64,000 nt of DNA from an uncultured Pseudothermotoga sp. (GCA_937995655.1 CALKJI010000009.1:62001-126000), one strand, 5' to 3'. Positions 8,579 to 18,602 are shown, counted from the stretch's first letter. Notes: generated by a model not told the origin, from the sequence alone. A program made the numbers and translations.

Positions 8579-9878
8579 CGATATCCCCCTTCATAAACCC
8601 CATCTGTTGCAAAAAGTTTTTCATATCTTCGAGAGCCCTTCTTGCTATCTGTTCACGAGATTGTTTATGACTACTCAACAGACCATAATTGGCATACATT
8701 GGCTGCAGTTTGTGATCACTACCTCTGCTAATATAATTGAATAAAGCTCCCATCATCGTAGTTCTGGGTAAAACCACTGGATCCAATTTGTTGAGAACTC
8801 TGTAAAGGTTCAAAGCCACATACAAACCACTCGCTGCAGATTCTAAATAGCCCTCTACTCCTGTTATCTGTCCCGCGAAGAAGATTCTCTCCTTTGTTTT
8901 TAGTCTCATATAGGGATCTAAAACTTTCCTGGAATCGATATAAACATTTCTATGCATGACACCGTATCTGACGATCTCTGCGTTTTCAAGACCCGGTATT
9001 AATCTGATGATTCGCTTCTGTTCGTTCCATTTCAGTCGAGTTTGAAAGCCCACTATATTATACAACGTCCCTTCTGCATTATCCTTTCGTAACTGAACGA
9101 CCGCATAGGGTTGCCTCCCTGTCCGAGGATCAATCAAACCTACGGGTCTCAGTGGACCAAACAGTAAAGACATTTTCCCAGTCTTGGCTATTTCTTCAAC
9201 AGGCATGCATCTCTCAAACAATAAACTTCTGTCAAAATCTTCTATCGGTATGACCTCTGCATTGATCAAAGCTTCATAAAACTTCTCATACTGTGACGAA
9301 TCCATAGGACAGTTCAGATAATCTTTCGTTCCAATATCGTAACGATCGGCGAAAAAAGCTACGGAATAATCAATGCTGTCCGCATTTATTACTGGTGCTA
9401 CTGCATCGAAAAAATAGAGGCTATCCCCCAGGATCCTCTCAAGTTGCTTGCACAGATCAGTACTTGTTGCCGGACCAGTAGCTATAATCCATATATCTTT
9501 TGAATCCTCTGGTATCTGTGTTATCTCTTCATTGATGATCTGTACGCCAAGCTCTTTGACGGTCTCTGTGATAAACCAAGAGAACTTCTCTCGGTCAACG
9601 GCAAGGGCTTTCCCTGCAGGTAAACGCGAAATAAAAGCCGCCTTCAAAATCAGCGACCCGAAGAGTTCCATTTCCCTTTTCAGTATGCCTGACGCATTTC
9701 TTATATCATCTGATTTGAGGGAATTGCTGCATACAAGTTCGGCCAGCAATCCAGTCTTGTGGACCGGTGTCATCTTTATAGGTCTCATTTCATAAATTGT
9801 AACCTCAAAACCAAACTTAGCTAACTGGTAGGCTATTTCTGATCCAGCCAGTCCTCCACCAACTATGTGAATCCTCAG
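8550..9878 (-). CDS. trmFO: tRNA (uracil-54-C5)-methyltransferase, folate/FAD-dependent, probable CTG start
   Basis: TrmFO makes 5-methyluridine at position 54 of the T-loop using methylenetetrahydrofolate and FAD. Visible motifs are EMRPIKMTPVHKT, LVCSNSL, the cysteine block NCPMDSSQYEKFYEAL and FAGQITGVEGYLESAASG near the C-terminus. The track start (9788) removes the FAD-binding strand. Extending in frame gives RIHIVGGGLAGSE, the expected Rossmann motif, and the only codon able to start it is CTG 9878. An in-frame TGA lies three codons earlier and AGGTGA lies six bases upstream. The resulting 442 residues match the family length. CTG overlaps the upstream stop as CTGA, implying coupling. 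Confidence 0.93.
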   Translation of the reverse strand: MRIHIVGGGLAGSEIAYQLAKFGFEVTIYEMRPIKMTPVHKTGLLAELVCSNSLKSDDIRNASGILKREMELFGSLILKAAFISRLPAGKALAVDREKFSWFITETVKELGVQIINEEITQIPEDSKDIWIIATGPATSTDLCKQLERILGDSLYFFDAVAPVINADSIDYSVAFFADRYDIGTKDYLNCPMDSSQYEKFYEALINAEVIPIEDFDRSLLFERCMPVEEIAKTGKMSLLFGPLRPVGLIDPRTGRQPYAVVQLRKDNAEGTLYNIVGFQTRLKWNEQKRIIRLIPGLENAEIVRYGVMHRNVYIDSRKVLDPYMRLKTKERIFFAGQITGVEGYLESAASGLYVALNLYRVLNKLDPVVLPRTTMMGALFNYISRGSDHKLQPMYANYGLLSSHKQSREQIARRALEDMKNFLQQMGFMKGDIGESTIKGFE

Positions 9879-10306
9879 TACATGTCACCTGCCAGATGAG
9901 TGAAGACTTTGGTCAATTTGAGAAGATTACCATTTTGGAGGTTTGTCAAGTTAATGTCCTTAAAGATTCTACTAATTATATACAAACCGAATCCTCCTTC
10001 TCTCTCTGGAGAAGGCAGTTTCGGAGTTATCACAGCTGGGTCAATTTGTTCACCAAAATCTCTCAAGAGAATTTCAAGCCTCCTTTCATGTTCATACCAA
10101 ATTAGTGTCATGGTTATGTATTTGGTCTCATCATTTTTGTACGTATGCCTGATTATGTTGGTCAGAGCTTCATTGGTTCCAAGTTCGGTATCCCAGATCT
10201 CTTCCTCAATAACATTTCTGTGTGTCAAAAAAGACCTTATGACTGCTCGAGCAAGCCTGGTATTGACTGATTTTGAAGTGAAAGATATTGTAACGACTTC
10301 TCTCAT
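9875..10306 (-). CDS. Anti-sigma-factor-type serine kinase/ATPase (RsbW/SpoIIAB-like)
   Basis: The protein is about 143 residues with a GHKL-type ATP-binding fold (HATPase_c_2). The N-box is LGTNEALTNIIRHTY near residue 65, the DFG segment is LLRDFGEQID, and the G-box GGFGLYII follows. Family members bind and inhibit a sigma factor, or phosphorylate an antagonist STAS protein. No sigma factor or STAS gene is adjacent, so the partner is unknown. ATG 10306 with AAGGAAGGTG upstream is preferred to the track start at 10357, which lies inside the previous gene. It sits in the tRNA-modification and stringent-response operon, which suggests a link to growth control, but that is inference. Confidence 0.8.
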   Translation of the reverse strand: MREVVTISFTSKSVNTRLARAVIRSFLTHRNVIEEEIWDTELGTNEALTNIIRHTYKNDETKYITMTLIWYEHERRLEILLRDFGEQIDPAVITPKLPSPEREGGFGLYIISRIFKDINLTNLQNGNLLKLTKVFTHLAGDMY

Positions 10307-10308
10307 TT

Positions 10309-11100
10309 TTACACCTTCCTTGACCAATTTCTCAGTCCAGTTGTGTACAAATAACAATCTATTCCCACATTGAAGAAAAGCCAGTATTTTTCCTCCAGCA
10401 ACTTTTCGGTTCTGTAGGCTTGTCGCAGTGAAAGCCCCGCTTTTTCACCGAACTCTTTCAGATCCTGTGATATAAGCCTGAGTTGAACTAATTTAACGTC
10501 TTCTTCTTCAATATCCACATGAACTTCTAAATCCTGCAAAGCTTTGTAAGTGCACAATCCAGAGTTGCTAACGTATCTATCTACAATAAAAGCCTGTCTT
10601 ATTGCACCAAGAACCTCTGAACTATTACTCGACAGTGCCAGTTTAACATCTTTATGGACAGAAATATGTTCTGTTGGAAAAACATACAAGTCTTTCCCAG
10701 ATAAATTAATGATTTGAGATGCAATTTTACTCAGTTCCTTTCTGTAACCGAATCTGATCTCATCTTTTTCTGCAGAGAGAATACCAACTGACATCTTACC
10801 TTTCCAACTATCAATCAAATTGCTAATGTCAACCATGAACTTTGGAAATGAGTGTCTCTCCAATAGCACTTTATCAAGATATGTTTTGATTAGTTCCAAA
10901 GATATTTCTTCACTTGTGAATCCAACAACAGCTGGTCCCACAAGGGTATCAACATAATTCAGTGATACAGTTTCACCACTCACATCTAACGCAACAGGTA
11001 TGCGGGATTCGAAAACAAGACCCACGTACTTTGACAAAACATCTTTGAGCCCTAAGTCATCTTTGATCAGTTCTTCCTTCGTAGTTGCAAATATTCTCAC
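10309..11100 (-). CDS. Uncharacterised protein between queH and anti-sigma-type ATPase
   Basis: I do not recognise this 263-residue soluble protein. It has no signal peptide and no membrane segment. The N-terminal half is mixed alpha/beta, with ETVSLNYVDTLVGPAVVGF and a helix-rich middle. The C-terminal third is charged and helical, with SLRQAYRTEKLLEEKYW. The GTG start overlaps the queH stop as GTGA behind GGAGG. Its stop is two bases from the start of the anti-sigma-type ATPase, so the two proteins are made together. A regulatory partnership with that ATPase is possible but nothing in the sequence proves it. It is not obviously a STAS domain. Confidence 0.7.
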   Translation of the reverse strand: MRIFATTKEELIKDDLGLKDVLSKYVGLVFESRIPVALDVSGETVSLNYVDTLVGPAVVGFTSEEISLELIKTYLDKVLLERHSFPKFMVDISNLIDSWKGKMSVGILSAEKDEIRFGYRKELSKIASQIINLSGKDLYVFPTEHISVHKDVKLALSSNSSEVLGAIRQAFIVDRYVSNSGLCTYKALQDLEVHVDIEEEDVKLVQLRLISQDLKEFGEKAGLSLRQAYRTEKLLEEKYWLFFNVGIDCYLYTTGLRNWSRKV

Positions 11101-11657
11101 AATTCACAGCCTCCATTTTTAGCACGATTTCTTAATGAATAGATACAGCCACAGTAATTCTGTCTATAGAGACCGAGTTCTTTACTCAATATAACGCTTC
11201 TGAGGAAACCATTTTTCTTCTTGAAATCTCTATGTAGATATTCAATCTTGAATTCCTTAGCAACACTTTCTCCGATTTCAAGAATTATTTTTGAGTTCTT
11301 CTTGGGACTTGTGGTCAATGTGCTGGAAAAAACATGAAAACCATTCCTTTTTGCGTGCGCAGCAGTGGATCTCAAACGGAACTCAATACACTTGCTACAC
11401 CTGATCGAACCTTCTGGAAGGTCTTCAAGTCCTTTTATCTGCTGTTGCCAGGAAATTCTGTCAGGCTCTTCAACTACCAACTTTAAATTCCATGAATTTG
11501 ACAACTTCACAGTCGCTTCTAAGCGTTTCAGATACTCTTCTTGAGGCTCTATATTTGGATTAGAAAAAAACAGAATAGGTTCATAACCTTCCTCACGCAA
11601 TCTCTCAACAGCAGTTGTTGCATCTGGTGCACAACAGACATGCAAAAGTATCAGCAT
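11097..11657 (-). CDS. queH: Epoxyqueuosine reductase QueH (DUF208)
   Basis: QueH carries out the last step of queuosine formation, reducing epoxyqueuosine in tRNA. It replaces the cobalamin-dependent QueG in many bacteria. Visible metal-binding elements are the N-terminal LHVCCAPD, the RCSKCIEFRL pair near residue 100, and the C-terminal QNYCGCIYS; these cysteines coordinate the iron-sulfur and iron sites in the family. The length of 186 residues is typical. ATG 11657 overlaps the dtd stop as TGATG. No other queuosine genes are in the window. The surrounding operon contains two further tRNA-modifying enzymes. Confidence 0.92.
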   Translation of the reverse strand: MLILLHVCCAPDATTAVERLREEGYEPILFFSNPNIEPQEEYLKRLEATVKLSNSWNLKLVVEEPDRISWQQQIKGLEDLPEGSIRCSKCIEFRLRSTAAHAKRNGFHVFSSTLTTSPKKNSKIILEIGESVAKEFKIEYLHRDFKKKNGFLRSVILSKELGLYRQNYCGCIYSLRNRAKNGGCEL

Positions 11658-12106
11658 CAAAATCTCCTCTCGCTGTCTAAAAGTAAAGTAACAGGGCCAT
11701 CATTGAGAGCATCTATATCCATGTGTGCACCAAAAACTCCTTCGGCAACGTTCATGGTCCTGTTCTTCAAAAACTCAACAAATGAACGATAAAGTGCCTG
11801 ACCCAAATCTGCAGGAGCTGCATCACTGAAAGATGGCCTCCTTCCGCGTCGACAATCACCATAAAGTGTGAATTGAGAAATGACCAATATCCCTCCATCT
11901 ATTTGAGTAACACTCAGATTCATCTTTCCTTCGTGATCTTCAAAAATTCTCAGATTGAGTACCTTCTCACAAATCCACTCCACATCATTTTGTTTGTCAT
12001 TCTTACCAACACCGAGAAATACAAGTAACCCTCTGCCGATAGAACCAACGACTTGTCCATTGACAGTTACTTTAGCATGATGAACTCTTTGTACAACAGC
12101 TCTCAG
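11657..12106 (-). CDS. dtd: D-aminoacyl-tRNA deacylase, probable CTG start
   Basis: Dtd removes D-amino acids, and glycine from tRNA-Ala, from mischarged tRNAs. The family signatures are [22 protein letters not shown] and the catalytic-site [11 protein letters not shown]. The track start at 11983 lacks the first 41 residues. Extending in frame yields [20 protein letters not shown], the nearly invariant Dtd N-terminus. The codon where the family methionine should be is CTG 12106, and no ATG, GTG or TTG exists before 11983. The full product is 149 residues, the standard size. An AGGGGTG site lies seven bases upstream, and CTG overlaps the stop of the rel gene as CTGA. Confidence 0.95.
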   Translation of the reverse strand: MRAVVQRVHHAKVTVNGQVVGSIGRGLLVFLGVGKNDKQNDVEWICEKVLNLRIFEDHEGKMNLSVTQIDGGILVISQFTLYGDCRRGRRPSFSDAAPADLGQALYRSFVEFLKNRTMNVAEGVFGAHMDIDALNDGPVTLLLDSERRF

Positions 12107-14241
12107 GTTGATGCACCCCTTTCGACAGATACGATATTATCCACAGCCTCAAGAGATCTCTTTGCCTCATCGAGTTGCTTCAAATTGTTTACGATCAAAC
12201 TCAATAATACCGTTGAACAGGTTCGTTTAGTGCTTGCAAAGAGTACCTTTAGTACTGTTACTCCTTTGTTTTCAAGGAGTTGCACGATTTGACCTATATC
12301 TGCTTTGTCTCTGATGGTTATCTTCAAAGTCGTTTCATACTTACCTTGTGAATCACCATTCCATCTGGCTTCAAATATCCTATCAGATTCAACACGTCTC
12401 ACGTTGGGACAAGTAACACTATGAATAGTCAAACCTCGTTTGCCTATCACTCCTATTATTTCATCTCCAGGGACTGGCCCACAGCATTTGGCTATGTGAA
12501 TCTCTATGTTCTTGAGCCCCGACACCTCTACAACGGAGGATGGACTACTCGGTTTTTGTTTTTTCTCTTCTGGTTTTACCCGGCTTTTATCAATCAATGG
12601 ATTGAGTAAGTTAATAAGCTCACCGTATGTAATCGTACCTTCTGCGATGCGGCTGTAAAATTCTTCTTGTGATATTCCTTGGCTCTGAAGATATTTCTTG
12701 ATCACGTTTGATTCCATGATTTCTTCTATGGATTTGGACAACTGTTTGCTTATTCTTCTGAGAACATCAATTCCTCGATCTATGAGTTCTGTTTGTAATT
12801 GCTCTCTAAAATATTTTCTGATCTTTGCCTTCGTACGGGGTGATTTAGCATACTTTAGCCAGTCAAGGCTCGGTTTCGCCGTTTTCCCAACCACTATTTC
12901 TACCAGATCTCCATTTCTTAATTGGTAATTAATGGGCACCAACTTACCGTTCACCTTAGCACCAGCAAATTTATGGCCAATGTCTGTGTGTATGGAATAG
13001 GCAAAATCAATGGGGGTGGCACCAACTGGAAGGTGTTTTACTTCTCCCTTCGGTGTGAAAACAAAAACTTCGTCCATCTGGAGTTCCTTTTTGAATTCTT
13101 CCAAGCCGGAGAGGTCCTTGGTGAGTTCTCTTCGCCATTCAAGAAGTTGGTTAACCCACTTTTGCATAGTTTTCACGTTGATTCCATCTTTGTAGATCCA
13201 ATGAGCGATCAAACCATATTCTGCTTCCGCATGCATTTCTTTGTCTCTGATTTGAATTTCAAGAGGTTCACCATAACCTGTGATGACCGTCGTGTGCAAA
13301 GACCTGTAACCATTTGATTTGGGAGCCGCAATGTAGTCCTTTATCCTTCCAGGTAAGGGCTTCCAAATGCTGTGAACGATTCCAAGAACGTTATAGCAAG
13401 TAGGAACGTCATTCACGATGGCGCGAATGCCAAATAAGTCATATATTTCATTGAAGTTCTTGCCCTTTTCTTTGAGTTTCTGCCATATACCGTAGTAGTG
13501 TTTGAAACGTCCCTCAACTCGTGCTTCTATTTCATTTTCATAAAGGGCTTTCTGAAGAGTCTCTGTGTAATCCTTTATTCTTTGCTCTCTCTCTTTTTTC
13601 TTTTCAGCGACAAGAACCTTTATTCTGTTATATTCGTTCCTATTCAGTATTTTGAAAGATAGATCTTCTAACTCCCATTTGATTGAATATATTCCCATTT
13701 TGTGTGCAATTGGAGCATATATTTCCAAGGTCTCTTTGGCTTTATACATTTTCTTCTGCTCGTCTTTCACAAACTCTATCGTTCTCATATTATGCAATCT
13801 GTCAGCGAGTTTCACAAAAATAACTCTGATGTCTTCTGCCATGGCAAATAACATTTTTTGAATTGTCTCCAATTTCAATTTCGAATCACTGGCGTCGACT
13901 GGTGCGTTCAGCTTGCTTACCTTTGTTACTCCATCCACTATGCGTGCTATCTGATTCCCAAACTCTTTTTCAACATCCTCTATTTTGACTCTCCCTTCGC
14001 TGTCTTCCACGGCATCGTGTAACAATGCCGCAACGAGTGTTTGAATATCTACATTCATTTGGGCGAGAATTTTACACACTTCAACTGGATGGGCAATGAA
14101 AGGCTCGCCAGAATCGCGGTAAAAATTTTCATGTGCATAATAAGCCATGCTGTAAGCCTTTGCCAGCAATTTTATATCTTCTTCAGAGGATTTACCCATG
14201 ATGGATAATACCTGTTTTGCAACCTCGGTCGGATCTACCAT
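12103..14241 (-). CDS. rel: Bifunctional (p)ppGpp synthetase/hydrolase (Rel/SpoT)
   Basis: This long RSH enzyme of about 712 residues makes and degrades the stringent-response alarmone. In order it shows an HD hydrolase domain ([11 protein letters not shown]), a synthetase domain ([12 protein letters not shown] and [13 protein letters not shown]), a TGS domain ([22 protein letters not shown]), a zinc-finger-type region ([14 protein letters not shown] with a downstream TCPN), and a C-terminal ACT domain. Both catalytic centres look intact. ATG 14241 with a weak AGAGGCG site is preferred. The alternative GTG 14274 overlaps the mnmG stop as GTGA but has no ribosome site. Confidence 0.93.
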   Translation of the reverse strand: MVDPTEVAKQVLSIMGKSSEEDIKLLAKAYSMAYYAHENFYRDSGEPFIAHPVEVCKILAQMNVDIQTLVAALLHDAVEDSEGRVKIEDVEKEFGNQIARIVDGVTKVSKLNAPVDASDSKLKLETIQKMLFAMAEDIRVIFVKLADRLHNMRTIEFVKDEQKKMYKAKETLEIYAPIAHKMGIYSIKWELEDLSFKILNRNEYNRIKVLVAEKKKEREQRIKDYTETLQKALYENEIEARVEGRFKHYYGIWQKLKEKGKNFNEIYDLFGIRAIVNDVPTCYNVLGIVHSIWKPLPGRIKDYIAAPKSNGYRSLHTTVITGYGEPLEIQIRDKEMHAEAEYGLIAHWIYKDGINVKTMQKWVNQLLEWRRELTKDLSGLEEFKKELQMDEVFVFTPKGEVKHLPVGATPIDFAYSIHTDIGHKFAGAKVNGKLVPINYQLRNGDLVEIVVGKTAKPSLDWLKYAKSPRTKAKIRKYFREQLQTELIDRGIDVLRRISKQLSKSIEEIMESNVIKKYLQSQGISQEEFYSRIAEGTITYGELINLLNPLIDKSRVKPEEKKQKPSSPSSVVEVSGLKNIEIHIAKCCGPVPGDEIIGVIGKRGLTIHSVTCPNVRRVESDRIFEARWNGDSQGKYETTLKITIRDKADIGQIVQLLENKGVTVLKVLFASTKRTCSTVLLSLIVNNLKQLDEAKRSLEAVDNIVSVERGAST

Positions 14242-14270
14242 TTTCGATTCGCCTCTTTTGGAATATTGTA

Positions 14271-16145
14271 TCACTTTGACCGAGATGATCTAAGATAGGC
14301 TACCAGAGCACCAATATCGGAAGGTGTCACTCCCGGCACGCGCGAAACCTCAAGAATATTAGACGGCCTCAGTTTAGACAGTTTCTCCGCTGCTTCGGTC
14401 GAAAGATTAACAATTTTTTTATAATCGATATCTTGTGGGATGTTGATTTCCTCAAGACTGCGAAGTACCCTAACTTCACTGAACATTCTCTCAACATAAT
14501 CCTCGTACTTTATGTTTAACTCGACTTGTTCGATGACTTCGGGATCATCAATGGGACTGGGATCAAGAACCCTTATATCCTTGTAAGTAACCTGTGGCCT
14601 TTTGAGAAGCTGAGTGAATTTTATGGATTGATGAAGCGGTTGAGTCCCTATTTTGGTGAGCAATTCGTTGACTTGGCCTGTGGGCTTTACAGTCAAAGCC
14701 CTCAATCTGTCTGTTTCAGAACGCATTCTTGCCTCAAGTGCTAAGACCTTCTCATAGAACCATTTTGGAATGAGTCCCACTTGATAACCCTTTTTAGATA
14801 GTCTGAGATGTGCGTTATCGTGGCGAAGGATCAACCTGTACTCGGCTCGAGAAGTTAACAATCTGTATGGTTCGTCCACACCTTTAGTTACAAGGTCGTC
14901 AACCATGACTCCAATGTATGCTTCAGAACGGCTCAGAACAATAGGGGGTTCTCCTCTGAGCTTTTGAACTGCGTTTATACCTGCCAGCAAACCTTGACCT
15001 GCTGCCTCCTCATATCCACTTGTACCGTTGATTTGCCCTGCAAAGAACAATCCTTCGACAATTCTACTTTCAAGAGTATGGAGTAATTGCGTTGGATCTA
15101 TGTAGTCGTATTCAATCGCATAGGCTGGTCTGGTGACTTGCGCATTCTCAAGGCCGGCAATGGTCCTGATCATTTGCAGTTGAACCTCGTATGGCAGACT
15201 GGTACTGAGCCCATTCAGATAGTATTCTCCTGTCATCTTTCCTTCGGGCTCAACAAAGATCTGGTGAGATTCTCTTTCTGGGAACTTCACGACTTTGTCT
15301 TCTATCGACGGACAGTAACGAGGGCCTTTTCCAACGATGAGTTTTATATCTCCATACAATGGAGAAAAGGAAAGGTTTTCTCTTATGATTTGGTGGGTCC
15401 TATCATTCGTATATGTCAGCCAGCATGGATTATCTTTTGTCAGTAAAGTGGGTTCATCGAAGTAGGAGAAGCATAAAGGTTCATCGGATGTATCTTGTCT
15501 CTTCATTTTTGTAAAATCTATGGATCTTCCAAGAATCCTTGCGGGTGTGCCGGTTTTGAACCTACCGATTTTGATGCCACATCTTATCAAAGCCTCTGAA
15601 AGACCTTTGGATGGGAAGTCTCCCAGTCTACCAGCTTCAAAGACATTCCGTCCTATGAATATTCTTCCATTGAGAAAGGTACCTGTCGTAACTATAACAG
15701 CTCTGGCATTGTAACGTGTTCCCAAGGTGTCGATTACAGCTTTTATCTTGCCATCTTCAACAACAAGATCACAAACCTGAGAGTGTCTAAGATAAAGATT
15801 TTCTGTTTCCTCCAATCGTTTTTTCATAAATTGACTGTACGCCGGTTTGTCTATCTGTGCACGCAAGGCTCTTACAGAGGCCCCTTTGCTGGTGTTCAAC
15901 ATTCTTATATTTATCATGGTTGCATCCGTTGCTTTGGCTATCTCGCCACCGAGTGCATCGACTTCCCTCACAACGATACCCTTTGCCGGTCCTCCCATGG
16001 CAGGATTGCAAGGAGTCCAAGCTATTCTGTCAAGGTTTGAAGTCAAGAGAATGGTTTTAAAACCAACTCTTGCAGTCGCCAGTGCGGCTTCTACCCCTGC
16101 ATGACCTGCTCCTATTACTACAACATCAAAATCTTCACTAACCAA
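14271..16145 (-). CDS. mnmG: tRNA uridine-5-carboxymethylaminomethyl modification enzyme MnmG
   Basis: MnmG (GidA) works with MnmE to install the cmnm5 group on the wobble uridine of certain tRNAs. The FAD-binding site GAGHAGVEA is at the N-terminus, followed by [21 protein letters not shown], the [10 protein letters not shown] block and [18 protein letters not shown]. The C-terminal helical domain ends with [17 protein letters not shown], as expected. TTG 16145 follows AGAGGTGA by five bases and begins right before the FAD motif; the track start at 16166 has no ribosome site. It is the first gene of the minus-strand operon and is a paralogue of TrmFO in the same operon. mnmE is not in the window. 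Confidence 0.95.
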   Translation of the reverse strand: MVSEDFDVVVIGAGHAGVEAALATARVGFKTILLTSNLDRIAWTPCNPAMGGPAKGIVVREVDALGGEIAKATDATMINIRMLNTSKGASVRALRAQIDKPAYSQFMKKRLEETENLYLRHSQVCDLVVEDGKIKAVIDTLGTRYNARAVIVTTGTFLNGRIFIGRNVFEAGRLGDFPSKGLSEALIRCGIKIGRFKTGTPARILGRSIDFTKMKRQDTSDEPLCFSYFDEPTLLTKDNPCWLTYTNDRTHQIIRENLSFSPLYGDIKLIVGKGPRYCPSIEDKVVKFPERESHQIFVEPEGKMTGEYYLNGLSTSLPYEVQLQMIRTIAGLENAQVTRPAYAIEYDYIDPTQLLHTLESRIVEGLFFAGQINGTSGYEEAAGQGLLAGINAVQKLRGEPPIVLSRSEAYIGVMVDDLVTKGVDEPYRLLTSRAEYRLILRHDNAHLRLSKKGYQVGLIPKWFYEKVLALEARMRSETDRLRALTVKPTGQVNELLTKIGTQPLHQSIKFTQLLKRPQVTYKDIRVLDPSPIDDPEVIEQVELNIKYEDYVERMFSEVRVLRSLEEINIPQDIDYKKIVNLSTEAAEKLSKLRPSNILEVSRVPGVTPSDIGALVAYLRSSRSK

Positions 16146-16442
16146 TAAGATCACCTCTTTAGACAAACTACCAGATCCTCAATATCTTGAAATACCTCTT
16201 TTCTATATCCATCTAAGCACAGTTTTAATTAAATTTTATGACAAGTATGGTCAATACTTATTTACCAGGTGTGAAGACTTAGAACTTCGGAAAGAGAACT
16301 TTGACGAAGGATACGGGGTAAGACTAAACCTTGTGTATCATCACGCTCCAAATGATTGTAACATAAAGTGAAAGAATCCTTGTTCAAATATTTTTTCAGT
16401 TTTTCGATCATCATGATAAAATTTAGTGAATGAGGTGATCCT
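16146..16442. other. Divergent intergenic region between mnmG and surE
   Basis: This region of about 300 bases must carry the promoters of two long divergent operons, but I see no consensus -35/-10 pair that stands out. A small minus-strand frame (16262-16414) encodes MIEKLKKYLNKDSF followed by about 35 residues. It looks protein-like but lacks a ribosome site, so it may be a gene remnant. Confidence 0.4.
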
Positions 16443-17231
16443 GTGCGAATATTGATAACGAATGACGACGGTGTCACTTCTAAGGGGTTGTTAACACTCG
16501 CAAAGGTGTTATCAAAGCGCCATGAGGTGTTAGTTGTTGCGCCTGAATCGGAACAGAGTGCGACAGGCCATGCTATTACTGTCAGAATGCCAATATGGGT
16601 CAAGAAAGTTGAAGTGTTAGAAGATTTTCCAGTTTATGCTACAACTGGCACGCCTGCTGATTGTGTGAAAATAGGTGTAGAAGTTCTTGCAAAGAAAACG
16701 GTTGATTTAGTCATAAGTGGTATAAATCACGGCCACAATCTTGGAACAGATGTCATCTATTCTGGTACCGTCTCTGGTGCTCTTGAAGGTGCTTTACTTG
16801 GTATACCTGCCATTGCTGCATCGGCTCCCGTTGAGAAGAATTACGATTACCATAAAGCAGCTCTTTTTATAGAAGGTTTCATCCAGGATTTTGATTTCCA
16901 TATTCTTGGACAATTTACCGCTTTGAATATTAATTTTCCAAGTGGTATCATTAAAGGATGGATGGCAACGAAACAGAGTACCAGAAGATATGCTGATAGA
17001 TTCGAAGCAAGAATAGATCCGTCCGGTAATACTTACTACTGGATGTATGGTGACGTAATCGAGGATGACCCATCAAGTGATAGTGATTACAAGGCAGTTA
17101 AGCAGGGCTACGTTTCCGTTACACCTATAAGTATTTTCATGAACAACGATAGGGTCCTGATGGAATTGAAGGAGGTCGAAAATGAAAACTATAAGGCTCC
17201 TCGGAGATCCAATTTTGAGAAGGAAGGCTAA
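16443..17231 (+). CDS. surE: 5'/3'-nucleotidase SurE
   Basis: SurE is a metal-dependent phosphatase acting on nucleoside monophosphates. The acidic metal site NDDG is at residues 8-11, followed by the family motifs SGINHGHNLG and YSGTVSGALEG, and VSVTPIS near the C-terminus. The length of 262 residues is normal. GTG 16443 lies behind GAGGTGATCC. The last 50 bases overlap def in another frame, an unusually long overlap, so the two are likely translationally linked. It opens a ten-gene plus-strand run reaching prfB. Confidence 0.95.
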   Translation: MRILITNDDGVTSKGLLTLAKVLSKRHEVLVVAPESEQSATGHAITVRMPIWVKKVEVLEDFPVYATTGTPADCVKIGVEVLAKKTVDLVISGINHGHNLGTDVIYSGTVSGALEGALLGIPAIAASAPVEKNYDYHKAALFIEGFIQDFDFHILGQFTALNINFPSGIIKGWMATKQSTRRYADRFEARIDPSGNTYYWMYGDVIEDDPSSDSDYKAVKQGYVSVTPISIFMNNDRVLMELKEVENENYKAPRRSNFEKEG

Positions 17232-17694
17232 GGAAGTCGAAAGTATAGATGAAAACATAAAAGTCTTAATTAAAGAGCTCTTCGAAACTATGTATGCAAC
17301 AGATGGCATAGGACTTGCAGCTCCTCAGATCGGAGTTTCTCTGAGGATTTTTGTTATGGATGATGGCACTCCAAGAGCCTTAATAAACCCTGTTATAGTT
17401 TTCAGGAGCGAAGAGACTAATATCGCCGAAGAAGGCTGTTTGAGTGTACCTGAGGTCTTTGAGAATGTTGAAAGGAGCAATGAGATCGTTATAAGATACA
17501 CAGATATCAACGGTAAAAATATAGAGGAAAAACTGTCCGGTTACAGTGCAAGGGTGGCACAACATGAATATGATCATCTGGATGGTGTGCTTTTCATTGA
17601 CCTGATTGATCCTTCAAGAAGGTTTGCCATAAGGCAGAAACTTTCTAACATAATAAAACAATCTGGCAAAACATATTCCAAAAACAAGTCATGA
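17182..17694 (+). CDS. def: Peptide deformylase
   Basis: This enzyme removes the formyl group from the N-terminal methionine of new proteins, using a metal. All three family motifs are present: GIGLAAPQIG near residue 40, EEGCLSVP near residue 85, and the metal-binding QHEYDHLDG near residue 130. The length is 170 residues. ATG 17182 has a fine AAGGAGGTCG site inside the end of surE. Its stop overlaps the start of fmt as ATGA, so formylation and deformylation enzymes are made together, a common bacterial arrangement. Confidence 0.96.
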   Translation: MKTIRLLGDPILRRKAKEVESIDENIKVLIKELFETMYATDGIGLAAPQIGVSLRIFVMDDGTPRALINPVIVFRSEETNIAEEGCLSVPEVFENVERSNEIVIRYTDINGKNIEEKLSGYSARVAQHEYDHLDGVLFIDLIDPSRRFAIRQKLSNIIKQSGKTYSKNKS

Positions 17695-18599
17695 GAATTA
17701 TCTTCTTGGGAACACCTGAATACGCTTCAAAACATTTAGAAGCTCTTTTAGAATCTGGTTTTGATATCATAGGGGTCGTCACTCAACCCGACCGACCAGT
17801 CGGTAGAGGTCAAAGGATTTCGTCTTCTCCCGTGAAGGATCTTGCCTTGAAAAGAAAGTTACCAGTCTTTGAAAAAATGAAAGATGTACCTTTTAACTCG
17901 CTCAAACCCGATATAGGGATCGTGGTAGCTTACGGAGCTTTGATTAAAGAAAAATATCTGGATCTCTTACCTTGGGGTTTTTATAATGTTCATCCATCAT
18001 TATTGCCAAAATATAGAGGGGCAGCTCCTATTCAACGCGCTATTGAGAATGGAGAAAAGATGACAGGTGTTACGTTATTCAAGCTTACGAAGGAACTGGA
18101 TGCAGGTCCAATCGTGCTGCAAGTTCCAGTCAATATATATGACTACGAAAATTTTGATTCACTGGAAAATAGATTAATCGAGATAGGCAAAAGAATGCTG
18201 GTAGATTTTCTCACAAATCCTGGATCCTTTTCACTCGTACCCCAAGACCATTCACAAGCAACCTATGCTCCAAAGATAACAGTACAGGACACAGTTGTGA
18301 GTTTTGATAGGGGTGCTGAACAGGTCAAAGACAAAATAAGGGCTTACGATTCACAACCTGGAGCTCGAGCTGTTTTGAACGAAGAAACCGTCAAAATATT
18401 TGGTGTGAAAAGAATTGAGAAGATTAAACACAATATGATTCCCGGAACCATCGTTCATATAGATAAAGAGGGTGGTCACATCGCAACCATAGATGGAATA
18501 GTTGTCGTCTCACAGATTCAGTTTCCTTCACGGAAGAGAATATCTTTTCTGGCTGCAATGAACGGTAGATTGGTGAGAATAGGAGACAGATTTTCATGA
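17691..18599 (+). CDS. fmt: Methionyl-tRNA formyltransferase
   Basis: Fmt formylates initiator methionyl-tRNA with 10-formyltetrahydrofolate. Visible motifs are the N-terminal IIFLGTPEYA, QPDRPVGRGQ, the catalytic region YNVHPSLLPKYRGAAPIQRAI, and TGVTLFKLTKELDAGPI. The C-terminal OB-like domain (residues 205 onward) is present, and the protein has the usual 302 residues. The ATG overlaps the def stop. The stop codon is followed after only three bases by the P1 helix of RNase P RNA. Confidence 0.96.
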   Translation: MRIIFLGTPEYASKHLEALLESGFDIIGVVTQPDRPVGRGQRISSSPVKDLALKRKLPVFEKMKDVPFNSLKPDIGIVVAYGALIKEKYLDLLPWGFYNVHPSLLPKYRGAAPIQRAIENGEKMTGVTLFKLTKELDAGPIVLQVPVNIYDYENFDSLENRLIEIGKRMLVDFLTNPGSFSLVPQDHSQATYAPKITVQDTVVSFDRGAEQVKDKIRAYDSQPGARAVLNEETVKIFGVKRIEKIKHNMIPGTIVHIDKEGGHIATIDGIVVVSQIQFPSRKRISFLAAMNGRLVRIGDRFS

Positions 18600-18602
18600 A
18601 TT

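Noticed and set aside
16262-16603. 113-codon minus-strand frame as given in the ORF track
   Set aside because: Its first 60 codons are antisense to the conserved start of surE; only the last 50 codons lie in the gap and these are reported as a possible remnant.
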